Assembly (NCBI GenBank): GCA_025141015.1
Contig: CP081098.1
Span: forward strand, 2,486,501 to 2,550,500
Reading direction: 5' to 3'
Length of the DNA: 64,000 nt
DNA from: Rhodobacteraceae bacterium M382
GTDB taxonomy: Bacteria; Pseudomonadota; Alphaproteobacteria; Rhodobacterales; Rhodobacteraceae
Shown one piece after another: positions 37,115-45,051 of the stretch (its first letter is position 1; each line of letters opens with the position of its first letter). A program made the position numbers and the translations under genes. Under the pieces are notes generated by a model, which worked only from the letters and a program-made list of their open reading frames with translations, made no database searches and had not been told where the DNA came from.

Positions 37115-38533
37115 CTATTTTGACAGTGATTTATAGGCATCCAGCGCCCGCGCCCGCCCCTGGGCCAAACTGATAACCGGATCCGGGCGCAGATCCGCGG
37201 GCGTCATCTGCCACTGGTGCGGGATCGCGTCAAAAAAGTCGGTCGCTGTCTGGGGCGGATGTGTTTGACCTTCGGCAATCCAACGTTGCAGGTAGGTTTG
37301 CTTTGGGTCGAACCGATCCCTTTGACGTTCAGGATTGAAAACCCGAAAGAACGGGGCCGCATCGGGACCGGACCCTGCCACCCATTGCCACCCCATCGCA
37401 TTGCACGCCGGGTCCCAATCCACCAGGCAATCCTCGAACCACTTCATCCCTATTTTCCAATGCACCATCAAATGCTTGCACAGATAACTTGCAGCGATCA
37501 TCCGCAGTCGATTGTGCATATAACCGGTCGTGTACAATTCGCGCATGGCCGCATCGACAAAATCCACACCGGTCTGTCCCCGTTGCCAAATCCGCGCCGC
37601 CTCTGTCTCTTCTCCCAGCCAGGGAAACCGCTCCCAACCAGCGCGCCAGTTTTCCGTCAGAATGTGGGGGGTATGAACCATCAGGTGATAGGCAAATTCA
37701 CGCCAGACCAGCTGTTTCAAAAACGTTTCGGCCCCCGGGCGACCCTGTGCCATGGCGACCTGCCCGCTGTGCCACATCTGACGTGGCGAAATTTCGCCCC
37801 AGGTCAGGTTCTGAGACAGGCGTGACGTTGCGTCCTGACCCGGCAGATCACGATCATTCCCATAGGATGCGATCTGTTCGTCCGTGAACTGATGCAACCG
37901 ATCCAACGCCGCCGCCTCGCCAACCTGGCAGTATCGCAGCACGACCTGGGCCCCGCGGTTCATGGCACTGGCCAAATTCCAATCTTCGAGCCTGCCTGAG
38001 ATCGGCCAGTGCCGAGGGGTCGGAATGCGGCTGGGATCAGACAGGCAGGCCGCGATGCCCAGCGGACGAACGGCCTTCCAGAACGGGGTGAAAACCTTGA
38101 AGAACCCACCTGCCGCCGTCTTGACTGTATAGGGGTCAAACAACAACCGCCCGGCGTGCCATCGTGGTGCAACGCCGATGTGGTCCAAAGCGTCCTGAAC
38201 CTGCAGGTCACGGGCGATCTCGTCCGGATGATAGGCACGGGCGGCAAAGACTTCTGTAGCACCCGTTTCCTGGGCCAGCTGAGACACAACAGTATGCGCA
38301 TCACCACGCCGAAGCACCAGATCGCTGCCACGGTTTTGCAAAGCCCGTGACAACGATTCAATCCCAAGCCCCAATCGAAATTTTGGAGCCGCGCCCATCT
38401 GTTCGTCCAAAGGATCAAGCACATAGACAGGAATAACCGGGCGCCCCGTCGCACAAGCGGCATGCAGCGCCGGGTTGTCGGTCAGACGCAGATCACGCCT
38501 GACCCACCAGATGACCGGGGTCGGTTCATCCAT
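37115..38533 (-). CDS. phrB: Deoxyribodipyrimidine photolyase
   Basis: 472 residues. The N-terminal antenna-binding Rossmann domain starts VIWWVRRDLRLTDNPALHAA. The FAD domain has the usual signature WGEISPRQMW, TGVDFVDAAMRELYTTGYMHNRLRMIAASYLCKHLMVHW and DCLVDWDPACNAMGWQWVAGSG, which includes the Trp chain and the Asn/Asp of CPD photolyases. It repairs cyclobutane dimers with blue light, an obvious need in surface seawater. It is divergent from nothing and shares the minus strand with the genes on both sides. Confidence 0.93.
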   Translation of the reverse strand: MDEPTPVIWWVRRDLRLTDNPALHAACATGRPVIPVYVLDPLDEQMGAAPKFRLGLGIESLSRALQNRGSDLVLRRGDAHTVVSQLAQETGATEVFAARAYHPDEIARDLQVQDALDHIGVAPRWHAGRLLFDPYTVKTAAGGFFKVFTPFWKAVRPLGIAACLSDPSRIPTPRHWPISGRLEDWNLASAMNRGAQVVLRYCQVGEAAALDRLHQFTDEQIASYGNDRDLPGQDATSRLSQNLTWGEISPRQMWHSGQVAMAQGRPGAETFLKQLVWREFAYHLMVHTPHILTENWRAGWERFPWLGEETEAARIWQRGQTGVDFVDAAMRELYTTGYMHNRLRMIAASYLCKHLMVHWKIGMKWFEDCLVDWDPACNAMGWQWVAGSGPDAAPFFRVFNPERQRDRFDPKQTYLQRWIAEGQTHPPQTATDFFDAIPHQWQMTPADLRPDPVISLAQGRARALDAYKSLSK

Positions 38534-38560
38534 GCGAGCAAATCATTGGACCAAAGACCG

Positions 38561-39787
38561 TCACAATACCTTCTCCAGGGCGTCCATCAACTGCGCCATT
38601 TCCTGTTCCGATGTGTAGTGGGTAAAGCTAAGCCGGAGCACACCATCTTCGGGATCGATCCCCTGTGCTTGCAGCGCACGCACCGCATAAAAGTCACCGC
38701 CTCCGGCCATGATACCATATTCGGCCAGCTGCGCGGCCACAGGTTCTGCGGGGCGGTTCAGATGCACAGCCACGGTTGGTGCCCGATTTTCGGCCTCGTC
38801 AGGACCCAGCAGACGCACATCGTTGCGCGCCTTTAGCATGTCCAGCAATGGCTGCAGCAACTTGACTTCATGCGCCCGCATCAAATCATGGACAAAGGCC
38901 GCCCGTTCCGCTGCTCCTTGGGTCGGGCCGCCGTGGTGATCACACAGGATATCCACATAATCCGCCATGCCGGCGCTCGCGGCCACCTGGGCGTGGTCCG
39001 GCCCCGCCGGCGTGAATCGTTTGTACAGGGTGTCCGCGTTGAAGAAATGGGCCTGATTGGGCAACAGATCGCCCAGAGACCGCCGGATCACCATCACCCC
39101 CTGATGCGGGCCATAAGTTTTGTAGGATGAAAACAAATAGATGTCCGGACCCAGCTCTGCAACGTTGGGCAGCCCATGTGGTGCATAGGACACGCCGTCC
39201 ACACAGACAAACGCGCCGATGGCATGGGCCATTGCGCTCACTTCAGCAACTGGATTGATCTCGCCGACAACATTTGAGCAATGCGGAAAACACACCAGCC
39301 GAACCTTGTCGTCCAACAGCTTTTCCAGATCACCCGGGTCCAGATGCCCGGTTTGCGGATCCAGCTGCCATTCGCGAACTTCGATCCCGGCATCGGCCAG
39401 ACGCCGCCAGGGGCCGGTATTGGCCTCGTGGTCCTGGTTGGTGACAATGATCGCATCACCCGGTGACAAAAACTGTCGAAACGCCTGCGCCAGAACATAG
39501 GTGTTCTGGGTGGTTGACGGCCCAAAGCTCAACTCGTCCGTTTCAACGCCCATCATCGCAGCCAACCGCGCGCGGGCTTCGTCCATTTCGGCCCCACCCA
39601 GGGTCGACGCCTCGTATGGGGCATAGGGTTGGACCTTGCGTTGAGTATAAAACCGCATCAACCGGTCCAAAACCGGCTTGCAGGTATAGGATCCTCCCGC
39701 ATTCTCAAAAAACGCCTGCCCTTTTAGGCTCGGCTCGGCAAAGGCCGGAAACTGCGATCGGACGAATTCAATATCCAAGGTGGTCAT
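38561..39787 (-). CDS. Aminotransferase class V-fold PLP enzyme (cysteine desulfurase-like)
   Basis: 408 residues. The PLP-binding Lys lies in YLFSSYKTYGPHQGVMV; NQDHEANTGPWRRLAD and the DGVSYAPHGLP motif (PLP-phosphate Asp and the His that stacks on the ring) are typical. It is of the cysteine-desulfurase-like subgroup (CsdA/SufS relatives), whose members act on cysteine, selenocysteine or other amino acids. The Cys loop expected in SufS enzymes is not obvious near the C terminus. GAGGAAA lies before ATG 39787. A free-standing copy with no Fe-S assembly genes nearby. Confidence 0.85.
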   Translation of the reverse strand: MTTLDIEFVRSQFPAFAEPSLKGQAFFENAGGSYTCKPVLDRLMRFYTQRKVQPYAPYEASTLGGAEMDEARARLAAMMGVETDELSFGPSTTQNTYVLAQAFRQFLSPGDAIIVTNQDHEANTGPWRRLADAGIEVREWQLDPQTGHLDPGDLEKLLDDKVRLVCFPHCSNVVGEINPVAEVSAMAHAIGAFVCVDGVSYAPHGLPNVAELGPDIYLFSSYKTYGPHQGVMVIRRSLGDLLPNQAHFFNADTLYKRFTPAGPDHAQVAASAGMADYVDILCDHHGGPTQGAAERAAFVHDLMRAHEVKLLQPLLDMLKARNDVRLLGPDEAENRAPTVAVHLNRPAEPVAAQLAEYGIMAGGGDFYAVRALQAQGIDPEDGVLRLSFTHYTSEQEMAQLMDALEKVL

Positions 39788-40069
39788 GTCTGTCTTTTCC
39801 TCAAGTTCGAGTCCACTTCCCGGCAAACACCCCACGTTCAAGGCGATCCCGGAACATGGCAGGTCTTCCAGCCGAGCCGTGGCCCCGTCATGGATCGAGG
39901 CAAACAGGCAGCCCCGCGCTGATTCTCAGACGTCAGGACAAGGCAAATAAAACCCGCCGATGCGTCGGGGTCAAATGCCGAATTTCAGATCACATCGTCA
40001 CAGGTCACGATGCGAAACAGGCCGCACGCGTGATCGCACGACCTGCCCTTTCCACCAGACGTCGCGAGA

Positions 40070-41062
40070 TCAGGCGTTGACGTCCACAACAACCCGCCCC
40101 TTGACCTGACCGTTCAGGATATCAGAGCCCAGTTTCGGCAGGTCCGACAAGGTTGCCGGGTGAACCATGGCTTCCAGCTTGTCCATCGGCAGATCTTTGG
40201 CAATGCGCTGCCAGGCCCGAACACGGTTGGCATAGGGCTGCATCACGGAATCGATGCCCAACAGGTTCACCCCGCGCAGCAGGAACGGAATCACCGTTGC
40301 AGGCAGCCCAGCACCGCCTGCCAAACCAACCGACGCCACCGAGGCCCCGTATTTCATCTGCCCCAGAACCCGCGCCAGCATCGGACCGCCCACGGCATCA
40401 ATACAACCAACCCAGTTTTCGCTTTCCAGCGGGCGCTTCACGGTCTCGTTGATCTCTTCGCGGGCCACGATCTGGGTTGCACCCAATGATTTCAGATACT
40501 CCGCAGTTTCAGGACGTCCTGTGACCCCGGCCACTTCGTAGCCCAGATTGGCCAGAATGGCGGTCGCCACGGACCCGACCCCCCCTGCAGCCCCTGTAAC
40601 CAGAACCGGTCCATGCCCAGGCTCCATCCCATGATCCTCCAGCGCCATAACGGCCAGCATCGCGGTAAACCCGGCTGTGCCGACCGCCATCGCCTGGCGG
40701 GTGGTCAACCCTTCGGGCAGTGGCACCAGCCAATCGGCCTTGACCCGCGCCTTTTGCGAATACCCACCCCAATGGGCCTCTCCCACGCGCCAGCCGGTCA
40801 GAACAACCTTGTCCCCCGGTGCGTATCTGTCATCCGAGCTGTCTTCGACGGTTCCAGCCAAATCAATGCCCGGAACATGGGGGTATTTTCGAACCAACCC
40901 GCCACCGGGACCGATGCACAGGCCGTCCTTGTAATTCACTGTCGAGTAATCAACAGACACAGTGATTTCGGCCTCGGGCAGCTGGTCCAGGTTCATCTGT
41001 TCGACTGCGGCGCTGGTTTTGCCGCTGTCTTCGTCCTTGTTCACAACAAGTGCATTGAACAT
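40070..41062 (-). CDS. acuI: Acryloyl-CoA reductase (AcuI/YhdH family MDR)
   Basis: 330 residues, zinc-free medium-chain reductase fold: VNYKDGLCIGPGGGLV and HVPGIDLAGTV in the catalytic domain, LVTGAAGGVGSVATAIL as NADPH motif, and LAGGAGLPATVIPFLLRGVNLLGIDS towards the C terminus, all close to AcuI/YhdH. It reduces toxic acryloyl-CoA from DMSP cleavage to propanoyl-CoA. In Ruegeria pomeroyi acuI is co-transcribed with dmdA (established knowledge), the same order as here. ATG 41062 is supported by AAAGGAC. A 116-base gap with palindromes separates it from dmdA. Confidence 0.92.
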   Translation of the reverse strand: MFNALVVNKDEDSGKTSAAVEQMNLDQLPEAEITVSVDYSTVNYKDGLCIGPGGGLVRKYPHVPGIDLAGTVEDSSDDRYAPGDKVVLTGWRVGEAHWGGYSQKARVKADWLVPLPEGLTTRQAMAVGTAGFTAMLAVMALEDHGMEPGHGPVLVTGAAGGVGSVATAILANLGYEVAGVTGRPETAEYLKSLGATQIVAREEINETVKRPLESENWVGCIDAVGGPMLARVLGQMKYGASVASVGLAGGAGLPATVIPFLLRGVNLLGIDSVMQPYANRVRAWQRIAKDLPMDKLEAMVHPATLSDLPKLGSDILNGQVKGRVVVDVNA

Positions 41063-41083
41063 TGTCTTTGTCCTTTCTTTTGT

Positions 41084-41099
41084 GACCCCGATCGGGGTC
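41084..41099. repeat. 16-base perfect palindrome between dmdA and acuI
   Basis: GACCCCGATCGGGGTC, a perfect inverted repeat just upstream of the acuI ribosome site. A second inverted repeat, near CACACAGTGTG (about 41123-41133), lies close by. There is no T run. It may form an mRNA hairpin that sets the dmdA:acuI ratio. Confidence 0.7.
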
Positions 41100-41178
41100 C
41101 TTTCTGTCCATGGTCCCTGGTCCACACAGTGTGTCTCTGTTGTTGAGAGACCACCCAGCGCGTCCAATGTGGATCCAT

Positions 41179-42273
41179 TTAACGCCAGAACGATTTCTGC
41201 ACCGTGGCGCGGCGCATTCCGTTGCTGGTTTCAATTTCGGTCACAGTTCCCGCATCCCAATGCGTGCGATCAACCATGCCAATTGCGACCGTGGTCTGAA
41301 ACTCTGGCGACCAGATCGCCGAGGCCACCTGCCCGACCTGCTTGCCATCGGCAAACATAGGCCAGACATCGCTGCACATGCCGGTTTCGCCTTCGATCGC
41401 GACGGCGCGGATCATCCGGTCCGGCCCATCGCGCAATTGCGCCTCGAGCGCGGATTTGCCGATGTAGTTCTCGGGCGAATTGCAGAATTTGCCCAACCCG
41501 CATTCGATGGGCGTGTTTTCGCGGCGCATGTCCGACCCATAGCTCAGCAGACCGCTTTCCACGCGTTCGACCTGATTGGGGCAGCCAGCGCGCACATTCA
41601 GATCCTGTCCCGCATCAAATAGAGCATCCCACAGCGGCATTCCGTTTTCCGTGCCTTCGACGTAGATTTCAAAACCGCCCTGCTTGGACCAGCCCGACCG
41701 CGCGACCACAAATTCCTGCCCCTGAAAGGCCAGCCGTTTATAGCGGAAAAACCGGATATCGCGCACAGCATCACCGAACACCCGCGCCATCAGATCATCA
41801 GCCTTGGGGCCTTGGACGCCCAAAGGTGAAACATCGGGTTCGACAATGTCCACGTCAAACCCCTTGGCAATTGCGATCCCCAACGCGAATTGCAGCAGGT
41901 CACCATCAGCCAAGGACAGCCAATAGTGATCTGTCGCCAGCTTGATCGACACGGGGTCATTCAACATGCCGCCGTTTTGATCCACCGCAGGCACATAGTA
42001 ACATTGATCGTCCGCCATCCGGTCCATGTCACGCGGGCTGATCAGCTTCATCAGCCGCAACGCATCCGGTCCCTTGATGCTGACCTGTCGTTCACAGGAC
42101 ACATCCCAAACCTGCACATGCTGCTTCAAATGCGCAGCGTCGAATTCAACAGATTCGAATACCGTCGGCAGCAACATATGGTTGTAGACCGTGTAACCTT
42201 TGACTCCGGCTGCCTCTACACCTGCTGTAAACGGTGTTTTGCGCACCCGGCGCGATGGAAAGATTTCTGCCAT
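41179..42273 (-). CDS. dmdA: Dimethylsulfoniopropionate demethylase
   Basis: 364 residues, aminomethyltransferase (GcvT) fold, tetrahydrofolate-dependent. It transfers a methyl from DMSP to THF, giving 3-methylmercaptopropionate, the first step of the demethylation pathway. The body reads as roseobacter-type DmdA: VFESVEFDAAHLKQHVQVWDVSCERQVSIKGPDALRLMKLISPRDMDRM and the C-terminal CNSPENYIGKSALE. Companion acuI downstream and GntR regulator upstream match the known locus. GGGAGAAAC precedes ATG 42273. A glycine-cleavage T-protein is excluded by the context and the DmdA-like sequence; certainty needs alignment. Confidence 0.92.
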   Translation of the reverse strand: MAEIFPSRRVRKTPFTAGVEAAGVKGYTVYNHMLLPTVFESVEFDAAHLKQHVQVWDVSCERQVSIKGPDALRLMKLISPRDMDRMADDQCYYVPAVDQNGGMLNDPVSIKLATDHYWLSLADGDLLQFALGIAIAKGFDVDIVEPDVSPLGVQGPKADDLMARVFGDAVRDIRFFRYKRLAFQGQEFVVARSGWSKQGGFEIYVEGTENGMPLWDALFDAGQDLNVRAGCPNQVERVESGLLSYGSDMRRENTPIECGLGKFCNSPENYIGKSALEAQLRDGPDRMIRAVAIEGETGMCSDVWPMFADGKQVGQVASAIWSPEFQTTVAIGMVDRTHWDAGTVTEIETSNGMRRATVQKSFWR

Positions 42274-42418
42274 GTCAGTTTCTCCCAAAGGACATGTTCG
42301 CGGTGCCAGTCTGAACGGGCCAGACCGACCAATCCTGACCTGGTCGGATTGAATAACGCGGCGCAATGATGGTGTTCACGACACACTCCGGGTAAACAAA
42401 ACGGCGACTCAGGTAATG

Positions 42419-42448
42419 TTTTAAATGTCAGACTTTTAAATGTCAGAC
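42419..42448. repeat. Perfect tandem repeat 2 x 15 bp in the dmdA/gntR intergenic region
   Basis: TTTTAAATGTCAGAC occurs twice with no spacer (42419-42433 and 42434-42448), between the divergent starts of dmdA (42273) and the GntR regulator (42515). The second copy ends about 20 bases before TTATAT (42468-42473), a candidate -10 of the regulator gene, so a bound protein would cover its -35 region. It is a good candidate operator, probably for the GntR protein, but is a direct, not inverted, repeat. Confidence 0.75.
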
Positions 42449-42514
42449 AAATGAAAATTGCACAACCTTATATGCTCGGCGTAGGTTCGACGGTTCACAG
42501 GACAGAGAAAACGC

Positions 42515-43273
42515 ATGAAGATTGATCCAAACAGCACGGCAGATCTGTCGGTGCAGATCGCCCAGGCCATCAAATCCGCGATCATCAATGGTGAATTGAT
42601 CGTTGATGAACGTCTCCCGTCCGAGGCAGAGTTGGTTGATCATTTCCAAGTGTCCCGCCCCACGGTCCGCGAGGCGTTGAAACGGCTCGCCGCCCAATCG
42701 CTGATCCGCACGCAACGCGGCGCGTCAGGTGGTGCCTTTGTCAACCGGCTAAGCTTTGAGGATGCCTATCCTCAGCAGATTACCACCTCGACCCTGTTGC
42801 TGTCGATGAACGAGGTCAGCTTTGACACCGCCTGCGAGGCCAGGTTTGCATTGGAGCGCGCCTGTGCGCCACTGTCGTCGCGACGCCGCACACCGGATCA
42901 TCTGGCCACCATGCGGGCCGAAATCATGCGCCAAAGCCAACCCGGGCTGACGGATGTGGCCTTTTGCGCCTCAGACGTCGCCTTTCACCGAGCGCTGGTG
43001 GACGGGGCCGGCAACCCGGTGCTGTCCTATCAATTGGCCGGTGCCGTCGAAGCGATGCAGCCGTTGATGAACATGATCACCTTTACCGCACGGGACCGCG
43101 AGCAAATCGTGGCTTTGCACACCCAGATTGCCGATGCGATGACGGATCAGAATGGCGATCTGGTTGATCAGTGCCTCGAAGAGCTGGCCCATTATACCAC
43201 GCAACTGGCCCATGATCTGATGGCAGCGCGTGATGCGGCCCGACTGACGACAGAACAGAAAGACCCTGCATGA
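42515..43273 (+). CDS. GntR family regulator, FadR subfamily (DMSP locus)
   Basis: 252 residues. The winged helix-turn-helix (about 10-75) shows VQIAQAIKSAIINGEL, RLPSEAELVDHFQVSRPTVREALKRLAAQSLI; the C-terminal FCD ligand domain (about 95-235) has metal-site His residues in DVAFHRALVDGAGN and HTQIADAM. It is divergent from dmdA-acuI, the arrangement reported near dmdA in other roseobacters, and probably represses it until a DMSP-derived acid or acryloyl-CoA is present (inference). Its stop overlaps the ectC-like gene by four bases. Confidence 0.9.
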   Translation: MKIDPNSTADLSVQIAQAIKSAIINGELIVDERLPSEAELVDHFQVSRPTVREALKRLAAQSLIRTQRGASGGAFVNRLSFEDAYPQQITTSTLLLSMNEVSFDTACEARFALERACAPLSSRRRTPDHLATMRAEIMRQSQPGLTDVAFCASDVAFHRALVDGAGNPVLSYQLAGAVEAMQPLMNMITFTARDREQIVALHTQIADAMTDQNGDLVDQCLEELAHYTTQLAHDLMAARDAARLTTEQKDPA

Positions 43274-43656
43274 TCATTCGCACATTGGAAGCCGTCGAAA
43301 AAACCGACCGTTTCGTTGATTGGGGCAATGGCACCAGCCATCGGTTTCTAGTCTGCGAAGACGGTATGGGATTTACCATGTGCCACACCATCGTAAGGGC
43401 CGGAACAACCACGCGGTTGAAATACGAAAACCATCTGGAGGCCTGTTATTGCATCGCGGGATCCGGCACCGTGACCGGCGCAGACGGGCAGGATCATGTC
43501 ATCAAGCCCGGTACAATGTATGCGTTGGATCAACATGATGATCACACTCTAACTGCATATTCTAAAACAGATTTAGTTCTGGTGAGCGTGTTCAATCCGC
43601 CGCTGAGCGGACAGGAAACACATGACCCAACGGGCGCTAGGCCATCCGGTTACTAG
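43270..43656 (+). CDS. ectC: Orphan ectoine synthase-like cupin (EctC homologue)
   Basis: 128 residues, the length of EctC. The sequence follows the family along its length: TLEAVEKTDRFVD, NHLEACYCIAGSGTV, KPGTMYALDQHDDHTL and SVFNPPLSGQETHD. The iron ligands of characterised EctC, Glu57, Tyr84 and His92, are all present. Two substrate-pocket residues differ: Gly21 in place of the conserved Trp21, and Ser106 where EctC has Cys105. There is no ectA, ectB or ectD here, so it is an orphan. It overlaps the GntR regulator by four bases and is therefore co-translated with it. It may make ectoine from imported precursor or have drifted to another osmolyte. Confidence 0.88.
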   Translation: MIIRTLEAVEKTDRFVDWGNGTSHRFLVCEDGMGFTMCHTIVRAGTTTRLKYENHLEACYCIAGSGTVTGADGQDHVIKPGTMYALDQHDDHTLTAYSKTDLVLVSVFNPPLSGQETHDPTGARPSGY

Positions 43657-43702
43657 CCGTTCAAATCCCCCCAGATTCCCGCGTAGCCCAGGCCAAACCA
43701 TC

Positions 43703-43731
43703 TTGCAAACCGGTCCAGCGAAGCCTATGTA
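43703..43731 (+). promoter_or_regulatory. Candidate promoter of ssrA
   Basis: TTGCAA (43703-43708), a 17-base spacer and TATGTA (43726-43731), with TATAAC just beyond (43730-43735). It would start transcription near 43740, at the 5' edge of the tmRNA acceptor domain. Confidence 0.4.
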
Positions 43732-43739
43732 TAACCTGT

Positions 43740-44064
43740 TCCCTCGGGGACTATGGACATAAATGCGCTCGTAATAAACGGATCGGACCCGGGGGCGGTA
43801 CCCGGCGACTCCACCAAACATGCTTCATTTGGGCATCATGGGGTCGAAATAGGATCGACGGACGTCTAAAGGGGTTAGCTTTGTCTCGGCTGTCTGCCAC
43901 CGTTATCGGCGAAAACTGTACAATTGCAAATGACAATCGTGCTCCGGCAATGGCAGTAGCAGCGTAAGCTGTTAATGTCGCCGAAACTTAACTCCTTGGG
44001 TTTAGCGACCTAAGGCGGGGTTCGCAGGTACCTGGCAACAGAAACCTGCACTAATCCCCTGCCT
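43740..44064 (+). ncRNA. ssrA: Transfer-messenger RNA, circularly permuted two-piece form
   Basis: The acceptor segment comes first: it ends CGACTCC-A-CCA (43806-43816). After a 23-base intervening segment (43817-43839), to be removed, the coding piece opens GGGGTCG (43840-43846), which pairs with CGACTCC (one G-U) as the tRNA-like acceptor stem. The resume codon GCA is at 43926, and the tag reads ANDNRAPAMAVAA with stop TAA at 43965-43967, ending in the ClpXP-recognised AVAA-type tail. Pseudoknot-like stems follow to about 44064. Both outer ends are estimates. Permuted two-piece tmRNA is the rule in alphaproteobacteria. Confidence 0.93.
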
Positions 44065-44244
44065 TGATTGAATTTCTGTGAAGATTGCAAGAAGCCTGTG
44101 TGTCCGGGCTCCGGTTGACTTGACCCATCCTGCTGCTTCGCGCTAACACTTGGGACATGGGGTCAGCGTCCACCCCGTGAGGCTCAGGCCCAAGGTCGCA
44201 TCCAATGTAAACCTGTCAGAACCGATGCCAGGAAAGGATGCACC

Positions 44245-45051
44245 ATGCCCGGCTTTACCGAAATTTCCCCCAACAACCTTATGCGATTGATTGGCGGCCC
44301 GACCACGCCGTTGATTGTGGACGTCTCGATTGACGATGATTTTGACGCAGACCCGCATCTGGTTCCAACGGCCTTTCGTCATCCGCACTCCGACCTGGAC
44401 AGATTGACCACCTTGGCACAGAACCGATCCGTGGTCGTCATTTGTCAAAAGGGATTGAAACTGTCCCATGGTGTGGCTGCCACCCTGCGGGCCCGCGGCA
44501 TTGCTGCACAGATATTGGAAGGCGGGAATTATGGCTGGCGCGATGCCGGGCTGCCGCGCGTGCCGGCCCAGGCCATGCCCGGCCTGGCACAGGGGAACAC
44601 CCGGTGGGTCACCCGTCACCGCCCCAAGATCGACCGCATCGCCTGTCCCTGGCTGATCCGCCGTTTTGTCGATCCACAGGCAGAATTCCTGTTTGTCCCC
44701 CCCTCGGCAGTGGAAGCCGTGGCCGAACGGTTCAACGCCACACCATTTGACATCGAAGGCGGAGAGTGGAGCCACAACGGTCCTCTGTGCACCTTTGACA
44801 CCATGATCGACCGGTTCGGGTTGGCGCATGAGCCCTTGAACCGGGTGGCAGTGGTTGTGCGCGCCGCCGATACGGACACGCCCGATCTGTCTCCACAGGC
44901 CGCCGGGTTGTTGGCCATATCTGTTGGATTGTCTCGTCTGCACAAGGATGACACAACACAGCTGAACGCAGGACTCGCGATCTATGACGCGCTCTATCGC
45001 TGGGCGCGGGATGGGTTTGACGAAGGACATGATTGGCCCGCAAAAAAATGA
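44245..45051 (+). CDS. chrB: Chromate resistance protein ChrB-type with N-terminal rhodanese domain
   Basis: 268 residues in two parts: a rhodanese-like domain (about 1-110) with the active-site-position Cys in VVVICQKGLKLSHG, and a ChrB C-terminal domain (about 125-260) with WVTRHRPKIDRIACPWLIRRFVDPQAEFLFV. ChrB proteins sense chromate or regulate chrA. The rhodanese fusion is a known variant. Its stop overlaps chrA by four bases (ATGA), so the two are co-translated. The start ATG at 44245 has AAAGGAT upstream. Chromate reduction by the rhodanese Cys is only a possibility. Confidence 0.88.
   Translation: MPGFTEISPNNLMRLIGGPTTPLIVDVSIDDDFDADPHLVPTAFRHPHSDLDRLTTLAQNRSVVVICQKGLKLSHGVAATLRARGIAAQILEGGNYGWRDAGLPRVPAQAMPGLAQGNTRWVTRHRPKIDRIACPWLIRRFVDPQAEFLFVPPSAVEAVAERFNATPFDIEGGEWSHNGPLCTFDTMIDRFGLAHEPLNRVAVVVRAADTDTPDLSPQAAGLLAISVGLSRLHKDDTTQLNAGLAIYDALYRWARDGFDEGHDWPAKK

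Noticed and set aside
43657-43700. T-arm-like sequence GTTCAAATCCCCCCAG after the EctC-like gene
   Set aside because: It has no matching stem upstream and does not fit the tmRNA acceptor domain, which is farther downstream.
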